Assembly (NCBI RefSeq): GCF_029893355.1
Contig: NZ_JARZAI010000001.1
Location: 372,001 to 436,000 of the forward strand
From: Kitasatospora sp. MAA4
GTDB lineage: Bacteria; Actinomycetota; Actinomycetes; Streptomycetales; Streptomycetaceae
Length of the DNA: 64,000 nt
Direction: 5' to 3'
Each line of letters starts with the position of its first letter. Position 1 is the first letter of the stretch. Made by a program: the position numbers and the translations under genes. Under the pieces are notes generated by a model, which had not been told where the DNA came from, made no database searches, and saw nothing but the letters and a program-made list of their open reading frames with translations. Shown one piece after another: positions 17,255-25,250 of the stretch.

Positions 17255-18463
17255 TTAGAGGAAGGTCTGCCCCTCGCCGCGGTAGGTCGGCACGGTCTGC
17301 ACCACCCGGTCGCCCTCGATCAGTTGGAGCTCGGCGAAGCGCTCGCACAGCTCGCCCGCCTTGGCGTGCCGGAACCAGACCCGGTCGCCGATCAGCAGGT
17401 CGTCGGCCGGTGAGCCGAGCAGCGGCGTCTGCACCTCGCCGGCCCCCTCCTGGGGGTCGTAGCGCAGGCCCCGCGGCAGGTACGGCACCGGCGGGCGGTC
17501 CGGCCCGGCCGCGCCCGAGGCGGGGTAGCCGCCGCCGAGCACCGTCACCACCCCCACCCCGGGCCGGCGGACCACCGGCTGGGCGAAGAGCGCGGCCGGA
17601 CGGCCCTGGAACGAGCGGTAGTTGTCGAAGAGCCGCGGCTGGAGGAGCCCGGAGCCTGCTGCCACCTCGGTCACCGCGGCCTCCGCGGCGGTGCTCTCCA
17701 CGCTGCCGGTCCCGCCGCCGTTGACGAACTCCAGGTCCGCCACCTGACGCAGCGCGCGGACCACCGCCGAGCGCCGCTCGGCCAGTTCGGCCCGCGCCTT
17801 GGCCTGCATCAGCTGGATCATGCGCGAGCGCAGCGGCCGTCCGGCGATCCGGTCGCCGACCCCCGCGATGTGCCCCTCGTACGCCATCAGGCCGACCACC
17901 CGGAACCCGGGCCGGTTCTGCACCAGTTCGGCGAAGGCGCGCAGATCCTGCGGTGTGCGCAGCGGCGAGCGCCGTGCGCCGACCCGCACCCGGCCGCCCA
18001 ACAGCTGGAGGGCGGTGTCCATTTCGAGGCAGACCCGGACCTCCTCGCGACCGCCCCGGGCAGCCTCGACCAGGTCGAGCTGGGCGGGGTCGTCCAGCAG
18101 CACGGTGACACCGGCGGCCAGCTTGGGGTCGGCGGTCAGCTCGGCGAAGCCCGCCCGGTCGGTGGACGGGTAGGCGAGCAGGACGTCCTCGAAGCCGGCC
18201 CGGGCCAGCCAGATCGACTCGGCGAGCGTGAAGCTCATCAGACCGGCGAACCCCTCGCGCGCCAGGACCCGTTCCAGCAGCGCCCGGGAGCGGACCGACT
18301 TGCTGGCCACCCGGATCGGTTTGCCGGCCGCCCGGCGCACCAGGTCGTCGGCGTTGGCGTCGAAGGCGGCCAGGTCGACGATGGCCAGCGGCGCGTCCAG
18401 GTGGGCGGTGGCGTGGTCGTAGCGCGCGCGGTCGGCCGCGGGGGAGGAGAGGTGGTGGGCCAT
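17255..18463 (-). CDS. PLP-dependent alanine racemase-like / D-threonine aldolase-like enzyme
   Basis: A 402-residue fold-type III PLP protein of the 'amino acid deaminase/aldolase' group. PLP lysine in IRVASKSVRSRALLERVL; barrel strands GLMSFTLAESIWL, VRVCLEMDTALQL and GLMAYEGHIAGVG. LEFVNGGGTGSV forms the phosphate-binding loop, and a C-terminal beta domain contains HAKAGELCERF, a His-x-x-x-Cys-like metal ligand pair. The ATG at 18463 begins the conserved part; a longer frame exists upstream without support. It probably cleaves or racemises D-beta-hydroxy amino acids; the exact substrate is unknown. Convergent with the DUF2510 gene and divergent from the SseB gene. Confidence 0.85.
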   Translation of the reverse strand: MAHHLSSPAADRARYDHATAHLDAPLAIVDLAAFDANADDLVRRAAGKPIRVASKSVRSRALLERVLAREGFAGLMSFTLAESIWLARAGFEDVLLAYPSTDRAGFAELTADPKLAAGVTVLLDDPAQLDLVEAARGGREEVRVCLEMDTALQLLGGRVRVGARRSPLRTPQDLRAFAELVQNRPGFRVVGLMAYEGHIAGVGDRIAGRPLRSRMIQLMQAKARAELAERRSAVVRALRQVADLEFVNGGGTGSVESTAAEAAVTEVAAGSGLLQPRLFDNYRSFQGRPAALFAQPVVRRPGVGVVTVLGGGYPASGAAGPDRPPVPYLPRGLRYDPQEGAGEVQTPLLGSPADDLLIGDRVWFRHAKAGELCERFAELQLIEGDRVVQTVPTYRGEGQTFL

Positions 18464-18553
18464 GCGCGCAGACTGCCACAGACTGCTACCCGGGGGTAGG
18501 GTCCGAACACGTCCTGGTGCGGTCGTCCGGGCCGCAGCCGTTAGGCTCGCCAG

Positions 18554-19333
18554 GTGGACCGCAAGAACATCCCTGACCCAGGTTTCGCCGGCGACGACGG
18601 CCGCGCCGATCCGGCCCTCGCCCAGGCCCTGGCGGCCTGGGCGCAGCACCGCGAACCGGCCGCCGAAGCGGAGTTGCTCGCCGCACTGCCCGCCGCCCGC
18701 CTGATGGTGCCGATCGTTGCGCTGCTCGGCGAGGTGGAGACCGACGCCGAGAGCGAAGCGAGATGGGGGTCCCCCCGGCCGAAGGCTGGGGGATTCAAGC
18801 ACGAGAAGACCAGTGACATGGCGGTCCCGGTGATCGAGGCCGCCGACGGGCGGCGCGCCCTGCCGGCCTTCACCTCGCTGGAGTCGCTGGCCCGTTGGCG
18901 CGCCGACGCGCGCCCGGCGCCGGTGGCCGCGCCGCAGGCCGTGCTGGCCGCCTACGCGGAGCGCGCGGACGTGCTGCTGATCGACCCGTCCGGGCCGGTG
19001 ACCTACGAGCTGACGGGTGCGCGGATGCGCGCGGTCGCCGAGGGCCGGGCCTGGCTGCCGCCGGTGCGCGATCCGCAGGTGCTTGCGGCGCTGAGCGCGC
19101 TGCTGGCGGCCGAGCCGGAGGTGCTCCGGGCCGAGCTGCGGCCCGGAACCGAGACGGACGCGGTGCTCGCGCTGGGAGCCGCGGCCGACGCGGCGGTGCC
19201 GGAGCTGGCGCAGCGGCTGGCCGGTGCGCTGGCGGCGGACCCGGTGCTGCGGGTGCGGCTGGGGCGCGGCCTCGACCTGGCGCTGCTGCCCGCGGGCGCG
19301 GAGCCCGCGGGGCAGCTGTTCTACCAGAGGTAG
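18554..19333 (+). CDS. SseB-family protein carrying an in-frame palindromic repeat
   Basis: A 259-residue cytosolic protein with the SseB N-terminal region (LAAWAQHREPAAEAELLAAL, LMVPIVALL) and two further SseB-type modules (ALPAFTSLESLARWR, VLLIDPSGPVTYELTG). In bacteria outside pathogens SseB-like proteins have no settled role. GTG start at 18554 without a strong ribosome binding site. Odd: residues about 67-80 (SEARWGSPRPKAGG) are encoded by a GC-rich palindromic repeat typical of Streptomyces intergenic DNA, here kept in frame inside a loop between strands. Convergent with the DUF1844 gene, with stops 1 nt apart. Confidence 0.82.
   Translation: MDRKNIPDPGFAGDDGRADPALAQALAAWAQHREPAAEAELLAALPAARLMVPIVALLGEVETDAESEARWGSPRPKAGGFKHEKTSDMAVPVIEAADGRRALPAFTSLESLARWRADARPAPVAAPQAVLAAYAERADVLLIDPSGPVTYELTGARMRAVAEGRAWLPPVRDPQVLAALSALLAAEPEVLRAELRPGTETDAVLALGAAADAAVPELAQRLAGALAADPVLRVRLGRGLDLALLPAGAEPAGQLFYQR
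18752..18793. repeat. Streptomyces REP-like GC palindrome inside the SseB gene
   Basis: The inverted repeat TCCCCCCGGCC-GAA-GGCTGGGGGA (18770-18793) is preceded by AGCGAAGCGAGATGGGGG. This consensus recurs in intergenic regions of many Streptomyces genomes. Here it lies inside a coding sequence and keeps the frame open. Confidence 0.7.
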
Positions 19334-19334
19334 C

Positions 19335-19709
19335 TCAGGAGTAGACCGGCCCGGTGAACTTCTCGCCCGGCCCGGTGCCCGGGGCGTCCGGGAACGGCGA
19401 GGCCTCGCGGAACGCCAGCTGGAGCGACTTGAGGCCGTCCCGCAGCGGTGCGGCGTGGAAGTTGCTGATCTCGGGGGCGCCCGCGGTCACCAGCCCGGCC
19501 AGGGCGGTGATCAGCTTGCGGGCCTCGTCGAGGTCCTTGTCGGCCTCGCCGCCCTCGGCGAGGCCGCACTTCACGGCCGCCGCGCTCATCAGGTGCACCG
19601 CGACGGTGGTGATCACCTCGACCGCCGGCACCTCCGCGATGTCGCGGGTGAGGTCGTCGAAGCCGATCGCGTCGTCCGCGGAGACGCTGTCGGTGGGCTC
19701 GCTGCTCAA
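19335..19709 (-). CDS. DUF1844 family protein
   Basis: A 124-residue protein with FDDLTRDIAEVPAVEVITTV, a helical core (HLMSAAAVKCGLAEG) and ALAGLVTAGAPEIS, matching DUF1844, a small actinobacterial family consistently found beside infC. The likely start is TTG at 19709 with an AAGGA-type site 11 nt upstream; no ATG or GTG fits the family N-terminus. Divergent from the infC leader. Function unknown. Confidence 0.82.
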   Translation of the reverse strand: MSSEPTDSVSADDAIGFDDLTRDIAEVPAVEVITTVAVHLMSAAAVKCGLAEGGEADKDLDEARKLITALAGLVTAGAPEISNFHAAPLRDGLKSLQLAFREASPFPDAPGTGPGEKFTGPVYS

Positions 19710-20003
19710 GAGGGGCTCATTCCTTAGGGGTGGATCCGTACCTCTGGGAGGGTACAAGGGACGCTCGCGGGGACGGGAATAACGCTTCTCCCCGGAAGGC
19801 TGGTAAGCTTCGAGACTGACCGGCCAGGAACCCTGCGGAACCTGGCCAGCAAGTGGAGGCTCCACCCAGGAGGCCCGAGAGGGCAACCGCGAAAGTCTCC
19901 CACCTTTTCGGCCTCAGGGTCGATGGGTCCCGGGTCCGCGACAGACGCCTCAGGGCGTCCAGTCGCCTGGTGGCGTCCATCGGATGCCGCCCCGGTTGTG
20001 TGG

Positions 20004-20035
20004 AGCCCCGCCTGTTCGCCGAGCGGGGCTTTTTT
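20004..20035 (+). terminator. Rho-independent terminator/attenuator in the infC leader
   Basis: AGCCCCGC pairs with GCGGGGCT around an 11-nt loop and is followed by six T residues. It ends 128 nt before infC. T-tracts are uncommon in this GC-rich genome, which points to attenuation of the infC-rpmI-rplT operon. The leader from about 19800 contains further GC-rich inverted segments that could compete with this stem. No sequence match to a known riboswitch was recognised. Confidence 0.75.
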
Positions 20036-20163
20036 CGTGTCGCGGTGCGCTGGACACCAGTTGGCAGCGCAGCACGAATGAAGCCCCGCCCAGTGGTCGA
20101 GTCCACTACGTGCGACCGCCTCCCTGACGGCCGCATCGCAGAAGGTGCAACCAAGGAGGCCCC

Positions 20164-20919
20164 ATCAGCACCGAGCCCCGCATCAACGACCGGATTCGCG
20201 TCCCTGAGGTGCGACTCGTCGGTCCCAGCGGCGAGCAGGTCGGCATTGTGCCGCTTGCCAAGGCGCTGGAGCTTGCGCAGGAGTACGACCTCGACCTGGT
20301 CGAGGTCGCGGCGACCGCCCGGCCGCCGGTGTGCAAGCTCATGGACTACGGCAAGTTCAAGTACGAGTCGGCCATGAAGGCCCGTGAGGCGCGCAAGAAC
20401 CAGGCGCACACGGTCATCAAGGAGATGAAGCTCCGGCCGAAGATCGACCCGCACGACTATGACACCAAGAAGGGTCACGTCGTCCGGTTCCTCAAGCAGG
20501 GTGACAAGGTCAAGATCACGATCATGTTCCGCGGTCGTGAGCAGTCTCGCCCCGAGCTGGGCTTCCGACTGCTGCAGCGGCTGGCGAACGACGTCCAGGA
20601 CCTGGGCTTCGTGGAGTCCTCGGCCAAGCAGGACGGCCGTAACATGATCATGGTTCTGGGCCCGCACAAGAAGAAGACCGAGGCGATGGCCGAGGCCCGT
20701 GCGCTGGCTGACGCCCGCAAGGCCGAGCGTCAGGGCCGCAACATCGGTTCCGACGACGCCGACGACCTCGAGCTCGACGACGACGCAGCCCTTGAGGCCG
20801 AGAACGCGGCGGCTGAGGCCGAAGCGGAAGAGGCCGAAGGCGAAGAGGACGAGGCGGAGGACGGCGAGGACATCGCCGCCGACGCCGAGAAGCCGGCCGA
20901 GGTCGCTCAGGACGCCTGA
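20164..20919 (+). CDS. infC: Translation initiation factor IF-3
   Basis: A 251-residue IF-3. The start is AUC at 20164: AAGGAGG (20153-20159) lies 4 nt upstream, and the frame from there gives the family N-terminus ([19 protein letters not shown]). A GTG at 20209 would delete the first conserved strand. Non-canonical starts on infC are known in other bacteria and let IF-3 repress its own synthesis. Two domains are visible: the N-domain to [10 protein letters not shown] and the C-domain with [17 protein letters not shown]. An acidic tail of about 55 residues (rich in Glu/Asp/Ala) is typical of streptomycetes. First gene of the infC-rpmI-rplT operon. IF-3 binds the 30S subunit and checks start-codon pairing. 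Confidence 0.96.
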   Translation: MSTEPRINDRIRVPEVRLVGPSGEQVGIVPLAKALELAQEYDLDLVEVAATARPPVCKLMDYGKFKYESAMKAREARKNQAHTVIKEMKLRPKIDPHDYDTKKGHVVRFLKQGDKVKITIMFRGREQSRPELGFRLLQRLANDVQDLGFVESSAKQDGRNMIMVLGPHKKKTEAMAEARALADARKAERQGRNIGSDDADDLELDDDAALEAENAAAEAEAEEAEGEEDEAEDGEDIAADAEKPAEVAQDA

Positions 20920-21060
20920 GCCCCAGGGCTCCGGCCGGTCCGAGTGATCTGGCCACCACGGTGCCAGGGCGTCCCGCCCCGGCACCGGAGTACACCCAGC
21001 GCCCCTGCCCGCGTGGTCAGCCACGCGGGCCAGGGCGGACCGACGAGGAGAGACGGCGAT

Positions 21061-21255
21061 ATGCCGAAGCAAAAGACGCACAGCGGCGCCAGCAAGCGCT
21101 TCAAGATCACGGGCTCGGGCAAGGTGCTGCGCGAGCGTGCCGGCCGTCGCCACCTGCTGGAGCACAAGCCCTCCACGCTGACCCGCAAGCTGGCCGGCAC
21201 CGTCGTGGTGGCCCCCGCGGACGTCAAGAAGGTCAAGAAGCTTCTCGGCAAGTGA
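21061..21255 (+). CDS. rpmI: 50S ribosomal protein L35
   Basis: A 64-residue basic protein, full length for L35 ([44 protein letters not shown]). The ATG has GAGGAGAG about 8 nt upstream. Between infC and rpmI a perfect 10-bp hairpin (21007-21030) may stabilise or process the mRNA. Component of the large ribosomal subunit. Confidence 0.98.
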   Translation: MPKQKTHSGASKRFKITGSGKVLRERAGRRHLLEHKPSTLTRKLAGTVVVAPADVKKVKKLLGK

Positions 21256-21361
21256 TCGCCCGCCGTGGCCGCAGGGCTGCGGAATCCGGCTGATCCTTCC
21301 CGACCCAATCGATTGACGGACCACGTGAAGTAGTCCGTGGTCCAACCCAAGGAGTAATGAA

Positions 21362-21757
21362 GTGGCACGCGTCAAGCGGGCAGTAAACGCCCACAAGAAG
21401 CGCCGGGTCATCCTTGAGCGGGCGAAGGGCTACCGCGGCCAGCGGTCGCGCCTTTACCGCAAGGCCAAGGAGCAGGTCACCCACTCGCTCGTTTACAACT
21501 ACAACGACCGCAAGAAGCGCAAGGGCGACTTCCGTCAGCTCTGGATCCAGCGCATCAACGCTGCGGCCCGTGCCAACGGCATGACCTACAACCGCTTCGT
21601 GCAGGGCCTCAAGGCCGCCAGCATCGAGATCGACCGCAAGATGCTGGCCGAGCTGGCCGTTCACGACCAGAACGCGTTCGCGACGCTGGTCGAGGTGGCC
21701 CAGAAGGCGCTGCCGACCGACGTCAACGCGCCGAAGGCCGCTGCCGACGCCGCCTGA
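21362..21757 (+). CDS. rplT: 50S ribosomal protein L20
   Basis: A 131-residue L20 ([55 protein letters not shown]). GTG start with AAGGAG upstream. L20 binds 23S rRNA early in assembly and in several bacteria represses its own operon; a hairpin (21318-21343) in the rpmI-rplT gap sits just upstream of the ribosome binding site, but L20 binding there is only a possibility. Followed by a terminator. Confidence 0.98.
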   Translation: MARVKRAVNAHKKRRVILERAKGYRGQRSRLYRKAKEQVTHSLVYNYNDRKKRKGDFRQLWIQRINAAARANGMTYNRFVQGLKAASIEIDRKMLAELAVHDQNAFATLVEVAQKALPTDVNAPKAAADAA

Positions 21758-21783
21758 TCCTCCTCCAGGATCAACGCATCGCA

Positions 21784-21820
21784 ATCAGACCCGCAGGTTG
21801 CTTCAGCCTGCGGGTCTGAT
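21784..21820 (+). terminator. Terminator of the infC-rpmI-rplT operon
   Basis: Perfect 14-bp stem (ATCAGACCCGCAGG / CCTGCGGGTCTGAT) with a 9-nt loop, 27 nt after the rplT stop. Confidence 0.85.
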
Positions 21821-21851
21821 CTGTCTTCCGCTCCAGCTCCAGGGAACTGCC

Positions 21852-22727
21852 ATGGCCGGTACCGACACCCCCCTGCTCAGCTCGCTGCGCTCGCCGCGCG
21901 TCATCGCCGCCCGCAAGCTGGCCCGCCGGGCCCAACGCGGCAAGGACCGGCGCTTCCTGGCCGAGGGCCCGCAGGCGGTCCGCGAGGCGGTGGCGTTCGG
22001 ACTGCTGCCGGGCGGCGACCAGCACGCCGTGGTGGAGATCTACCTCACGCCGGAGGCCGCCGAGCGGCACGCGGACCTCGTCGCGGACGCCGAACGGGCG
22101 GGCCTGCCGGTGCTGACCGCCACCGACGAGGTGATCGCGGAGATCTGCGACACGGTCACCCCGCAGGGCATCGTGGCGCTCTGCCGCTTCCTGGACACGC
22201 CGTTCGAGGAGATCCTGCGCGCCCGCCCGCGTCTCGTCGCGGTGCTCGCGCACGTCCGCGACCCCGGCAACGCCGGGACGGTGCTGCGCACCGCCGACGC
22301 GGCCGGCGCCGACGCGGTGGTGCTCACCGACGCCTCGGTGGACCTCTACAACCCCAAGGCCGTCCGGGCCTCGGTCGGCAGCCTCTTCCACCTGCCGGTG
22401 GCGGTCGGCGTCCCGGTCGAGCAGGTGGTGGCCGAGCTGCGCGCCGCCGGGGTGCGGGTGCTGGCCGCCGACGGAGCGGGGGAGCGCGACCTGGACCAGG
22501 AGCTGGACGAGGGCACCCTCGGCGCGCCGACCGCCTGGGTCTTCGGCAACGAGGCCTGGGGCCTGCCGGAGGAGACCCGCGCACTGGCCGACGAGGTGGT
22601 GCGCGTGCCCATCCACGGGCACGCCGAGAGCCTCAACCTCGCCACGGCCGCCGCCGTGTGCCTCTACGCCTCAGCCCGTGCCCAGCGTTCGTCCGCAGGG
22701 TGTCGCGCCCCGGGTGCGGAGCGCTAG
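21852..22727 (+). CDS. TrmH/SpoU-family RNA 2'-O-methyltransferase
   Basis: A 291-residue SPOUT methyltransferase. The N-terminal substrate-binding domain (ARKLARRAQRGKDRRFLAEG) is followed by the knotted catalytic domain with motif 1 (AHVRDPGNAGTVLRTADAAG), motif 2 (AWVFGNEAWGLP) and motif 3 (VPIHGHAESLNLATAAAVCL). It methylates ribose 2'-O in rRNA or tRNA with SAM; the target nucleotide cannot be told. ATG at 21852 has a modest AGGGA site. Conserved neighbour between rplT and the PAS kinase gene in streptomycetes. Confidence 0.93.
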   Translation: MAGTDTPLLSSLRSPRVIAARKLARRAQRGKDRRFLAEGPQAVREAVAFGLLPGGDQHAVVEIYLTPEAAERHADLVADAERAGLPVLTATDEVIAEICDTVTPQGIVALCRFLDTPFEEILRARPRLVAVLAHVRDPGNAGTVLRTADAAGADAVVLTDASVDLYNPKAVRASVGSLFHLPVAVGVPVEQVVAELRAAGVRVLAADGAGERDLDQELDEGTLGAPTAWVFGNEAWGLPEETRALADEVVRVPIHGHAESLNLATAAAVCLYASARAQRSSAGCRAPGAER

Positions 22728-22774
22728 GGTCAGTCTCGTTGGGGGACGGGTGGGCTCGGATGGGGAGGACACCC

Positions 22775-23917
22775 ATGGTCGGCAGCGAGGACGGGCCTGA
22801 ACCCGCGGCGGTGACGCTGATGGACGCCCAGCCGATGGACCCAGACGAGCTGCCGGACGGCCTGGTGATCGCCGACGCGCAGGGCCGGGTGGTCTGCTTC
22901 AACCGCGCCGCCGCCCGGCTGACCGGCTTCGCCGCGGCCCGCATGCTGGGCCGCCCGCTGGACGAGGTGCTCCCGCTGGAGGACCTGGACGGCCGCCGCT
23001 GGTGGCCGCTGACCGACCCGTACGGCGGCCTGGCCATCCGCACCCGCCAGCCCGAGCGCAACCTGCTGCTGCCCGGCGGCCGCGAGGTGCTGGTGTCTGT
23101 CCAGTACGTCCGCGAGCGCCCGCGCGGGCCGGTGCTGCGGGTGCTGGTGGCGCTGCGCGGCACCGAGGCGCGCCGGCGCACCGAGCGGGCGCACGCCGAG
23201 CTGATCGCCACCGTCGCGCACGAGCTGCGCTCGCCGCTGACCAGCGTCAAGGGCTTCACCGCGACCCTGCTCAACAAGTGGGAGCGGTTCACCGACGGCC
23301 AGAAGCGGCTGATGCTGGAGACCGTCAACTCCGACGCCGACCGGGTGACCCGGTTGATCGCCGAGCTGCTGGACATCTCCCGGATCGACGCCGGCCGCCT
23401 GGAGCTGCGCAAGCAGGTGGTGGACCTCGCCAAGGCGGTGCACCGGCAGGTGGCCGGGAAGATCGCCGCGGGTGTCGCGGAGGAGCGCTTCGACGTCCGG
23501 ATCGCGGACGGCCTGACCCAGCAGTGGGCCGATCCCGACAAGATGGACCAGGTGCTGGCCAACCTGCTGGAAAACGCGGTGCGCCACGGCGAGGGGACTG
23601 TCACCATCGAGGTGGCACCGGCGAAGGAGATCGTCGAGGCCGCGTCCTGGGAGCACCCGGGCACCCCGCCCCGATTCGTGGAAGGCACAGCGGTCACCGT
23701 GAGCGACGAAGGCAGCGGCATCCCCGAGGAGTCGATGCCGCGCGTCTTCACCCGCTTCTGGCGCGGCAGCAAGCGCGGCGGCACGGGCCTGGGCCTCTAT
23801 ATCGTCAAGGGCATCGTGGAGGCCCACGGCGGCGCCATCCGGATCGACCGCGCCCCCGGCGGCGGCGCGCGGTTCCGATTTATCCTGCCCGCCGGGGTGC
23901 CCGACTTCATGTCCTGA
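22775..23917 (+). CDS. PAS-domain sensor histidine kinase (orphan)
   Basis: A 380-residue cytosolic kinase. A PAS domain spans residues about 20-120 (LVIADAQGRVVCFNRAAARL). The HisKA H-box is ATVAHELRSPLTSVKGF with the phospho-accepting His. The HATPase domain has the N-box (QVLANLLENAVRHGEG), G1 (VSDEGSGIPEESM) and G2 (GGTGLGLYIVKGIVEAHGG). No membrane span and no adjacent response-regulator gene, so the partner is elsewhere. ATG at 22775 has GGGGAGG 8 nt upstream. It sits between the TrmH gene and pheS, a conserved order in Streptomyces. Signal unknown. Confidence 0.93.
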   Translation: MVGSEDGPEPAAVTLMDAQPMDPDELPDGLVIADAQGRVVCFNRAAARLTGFAAARMLGRPLDEVLPLEDLDGRRWWPLTDPYGGLAIRTRQPERNLLLPGGREVLVSVQYVRERPRGPVLRVLVALRGTEARRRTERAHAELIATVAHELRSPLTSVKGFTATLLNKWERFTDGQKRLMLETVNSDADRVTRLIAELLDISRIDAGRLELRKQVVDLAKAVHRQVAGKIAAGVAEERFDVRIADGLTQQWADPDKMDQVLANLLENAVRHGEGTVTIEVAPAKEIVEAASWEHPGTPPRFVEGTAVTVSDEGSGIPEESMPRVFTRFWRGSKRGGTGLGLYIVKGIVEAHGGAIRIDRAPGGGARFRFILPAGVPDFMS

Positions 23918-24128
23918 GTTTCGGACAACGGGCCCGGCGGGCGGTGGAAAAGCAGGCGTGAGACTGCCTGCGACTACACTCGACCTGGTGTAACGCCCTG
24001 TGCGGCTGAGCCGCGGACACCCTCCCCGTGCATGTGGTGGGATCGGTCTGCCCGCGCCCCGGCCACATAGGGCGTAGCCGCTGGAAATGACCTGAGCACG
24101 GACGAGCTGGAGCACGGGAAAGATAGAG

Positions 24129-25250
24129 ATGTCCGCACCCAATAAGTCGTACGACCCGGTGGAGGTCGAGGCATTGAAGCCCGAAGAGGTCGAGCGAGCC
24201 CGGGACGAGGCGATCGCGGCCTTCGCCGCGGCGACCGGCCTCGAGGAGCTCAAGCAGGCCAAGGTCGCGCACACCGGCGACCGGTCTGCGCTCTCGCTCG
24301 CCAACCGCGAGATCGGCGCGCTGCCCCCGCAGGCCAAGGCCACCGCCGGCAAGCTGATCGGCCAGGCCCGCGGCGCGGTCAACCAGGCGCTGGCGAAGCG
24401 TCAGGCCGAGCTGGAGGCGGAGCGCGACGCCCGCGTGCTGGTCGAGGAGGCGGTGGACGTCACGCTGCCGTTCGACCGTGCCCCGCGCGGCGCCCGGCAC
24501 CCGCTGACCACGCTGGCCGAGCGCATCGAGGACACCTTCGTCGCGATGGGCTACGAGATCGCCGAGGGCCCCGAGGTCGAGGCGGAGTGGCTCAACTTCG
24601 ACGCCCTCAACCTGGGCCCGGACCACCCGGCCCGCTCGATGCAGGACACCTTCTTCGTCGCGGCCCCCGACGGCTCGCCCGACTCGGGCGTCGTGCTGCG
24701 CACCCAGACCTCGCCGGTGCAGATCCGCACCATGCTCGACCGCGAGCCGCCGATCTACGCGATCTGCCCCGGCCGGGTCTACCGGACGGACGAGCTGGAC
24801 GCCACCCACACCCCGGTCTTCCGGCAGGTCGAGGGCATCGCGGTGGACGAGGGCATCACCTTCGCCGACCTCAAGGGCACCATCGAGCAGCTGGTCTCCA
24901 AGCTGATCGGGGACGAGCTGGAGCTGCGTTGGCGGCCCTCGTACTTCCCGTTCACCGAGCCGAGCGCCGAGGTGGACCTTCAGTGCTTCGTCTGCCGGGG
25001 TGCCAGCGTCGGCAACCCGGACCGCCCCTGCCGGACCTGCTCCTCCGAGGGCTGGATCGAGCTCGGCGGCTGCGGCGTGGTCAACCCGCGGGTGCTGATC
25101 GCCAGCGGCGTCGACCCGAACCGCTACAGCGGGTTCGCCTTCGGCCTGGGCCTGGAGCGGATCCTGATGAATCGTCACAACGTCGCCGACATGCGCGACA
25201 TGGTCGAGGGTGATGTGCGCTTCACTCTCCCGTTCGGGATGGAGATCTGA
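24129..25250 (+). CDS. pheS: Phenylalanine-tRNA ligase alpha subunit
   Basis: A 373-residue alpha subunit: an N-terminal coiled-coil tRNA-binding arm (residues 1-100), then the class II catalytic core with [44 protein letters not shown] (motif 2 region), and [13 protein letters not shown] (motif 3). A Cys cluster (CFVCRG...CRTCSSEG) is usual in the bacterial subunit. With PheT it forms the alpha2-beta2 enzyme that charges tRNA-Phe. The 211-bp leader (23918-24128) shows no T-box or Phe-rich leader peptide. The stop overlaps the pheT start (TGATG). Confidence 0.97.
   Translation: MSAPNKSYDPVEVEALKPEEVERARDEAIAAFAAATGLEELKQAKVAHTGDRSALSLANREIGALPPQAKATAGKLIGQARGAVNQALAKRQAELEAERDARVLVEEAVDVTLPFDRAPRGARHPLTTLAERIEDTFVAMGYEIAEGPEVEAEWLNFDALNLGPDHPARSMQDTFFVAAPDGSPDSGVVLRTQTSPVQIRTMLDREPPIYAICPGRVYRTDELDATHTPVFRQVEGIAVDEGITFADLKGTIEQLVSKLIGDELELRWRPSYFPFTEPSAEVDLQCFVCRGASVGNPDRPCRTCSSEGWIELGGCGVVNPRVLIASGVDPNRYSGFAFGLGLERILMNRHNVADMRDMVEGDVRFTLPFGMEI

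Noticed and set aside
15837..18479. 880-codon minus-strand open frame
   Set aside because: Shadow across the DUF2510 and PLP-enzyme genes with low-complexity composition.
23918..24128. Possible T-box or Phe leader-peptide attenuator before pheS
   Set aside because: No T-box sequence, no run of Phe codons and no competing hairpins were seen.
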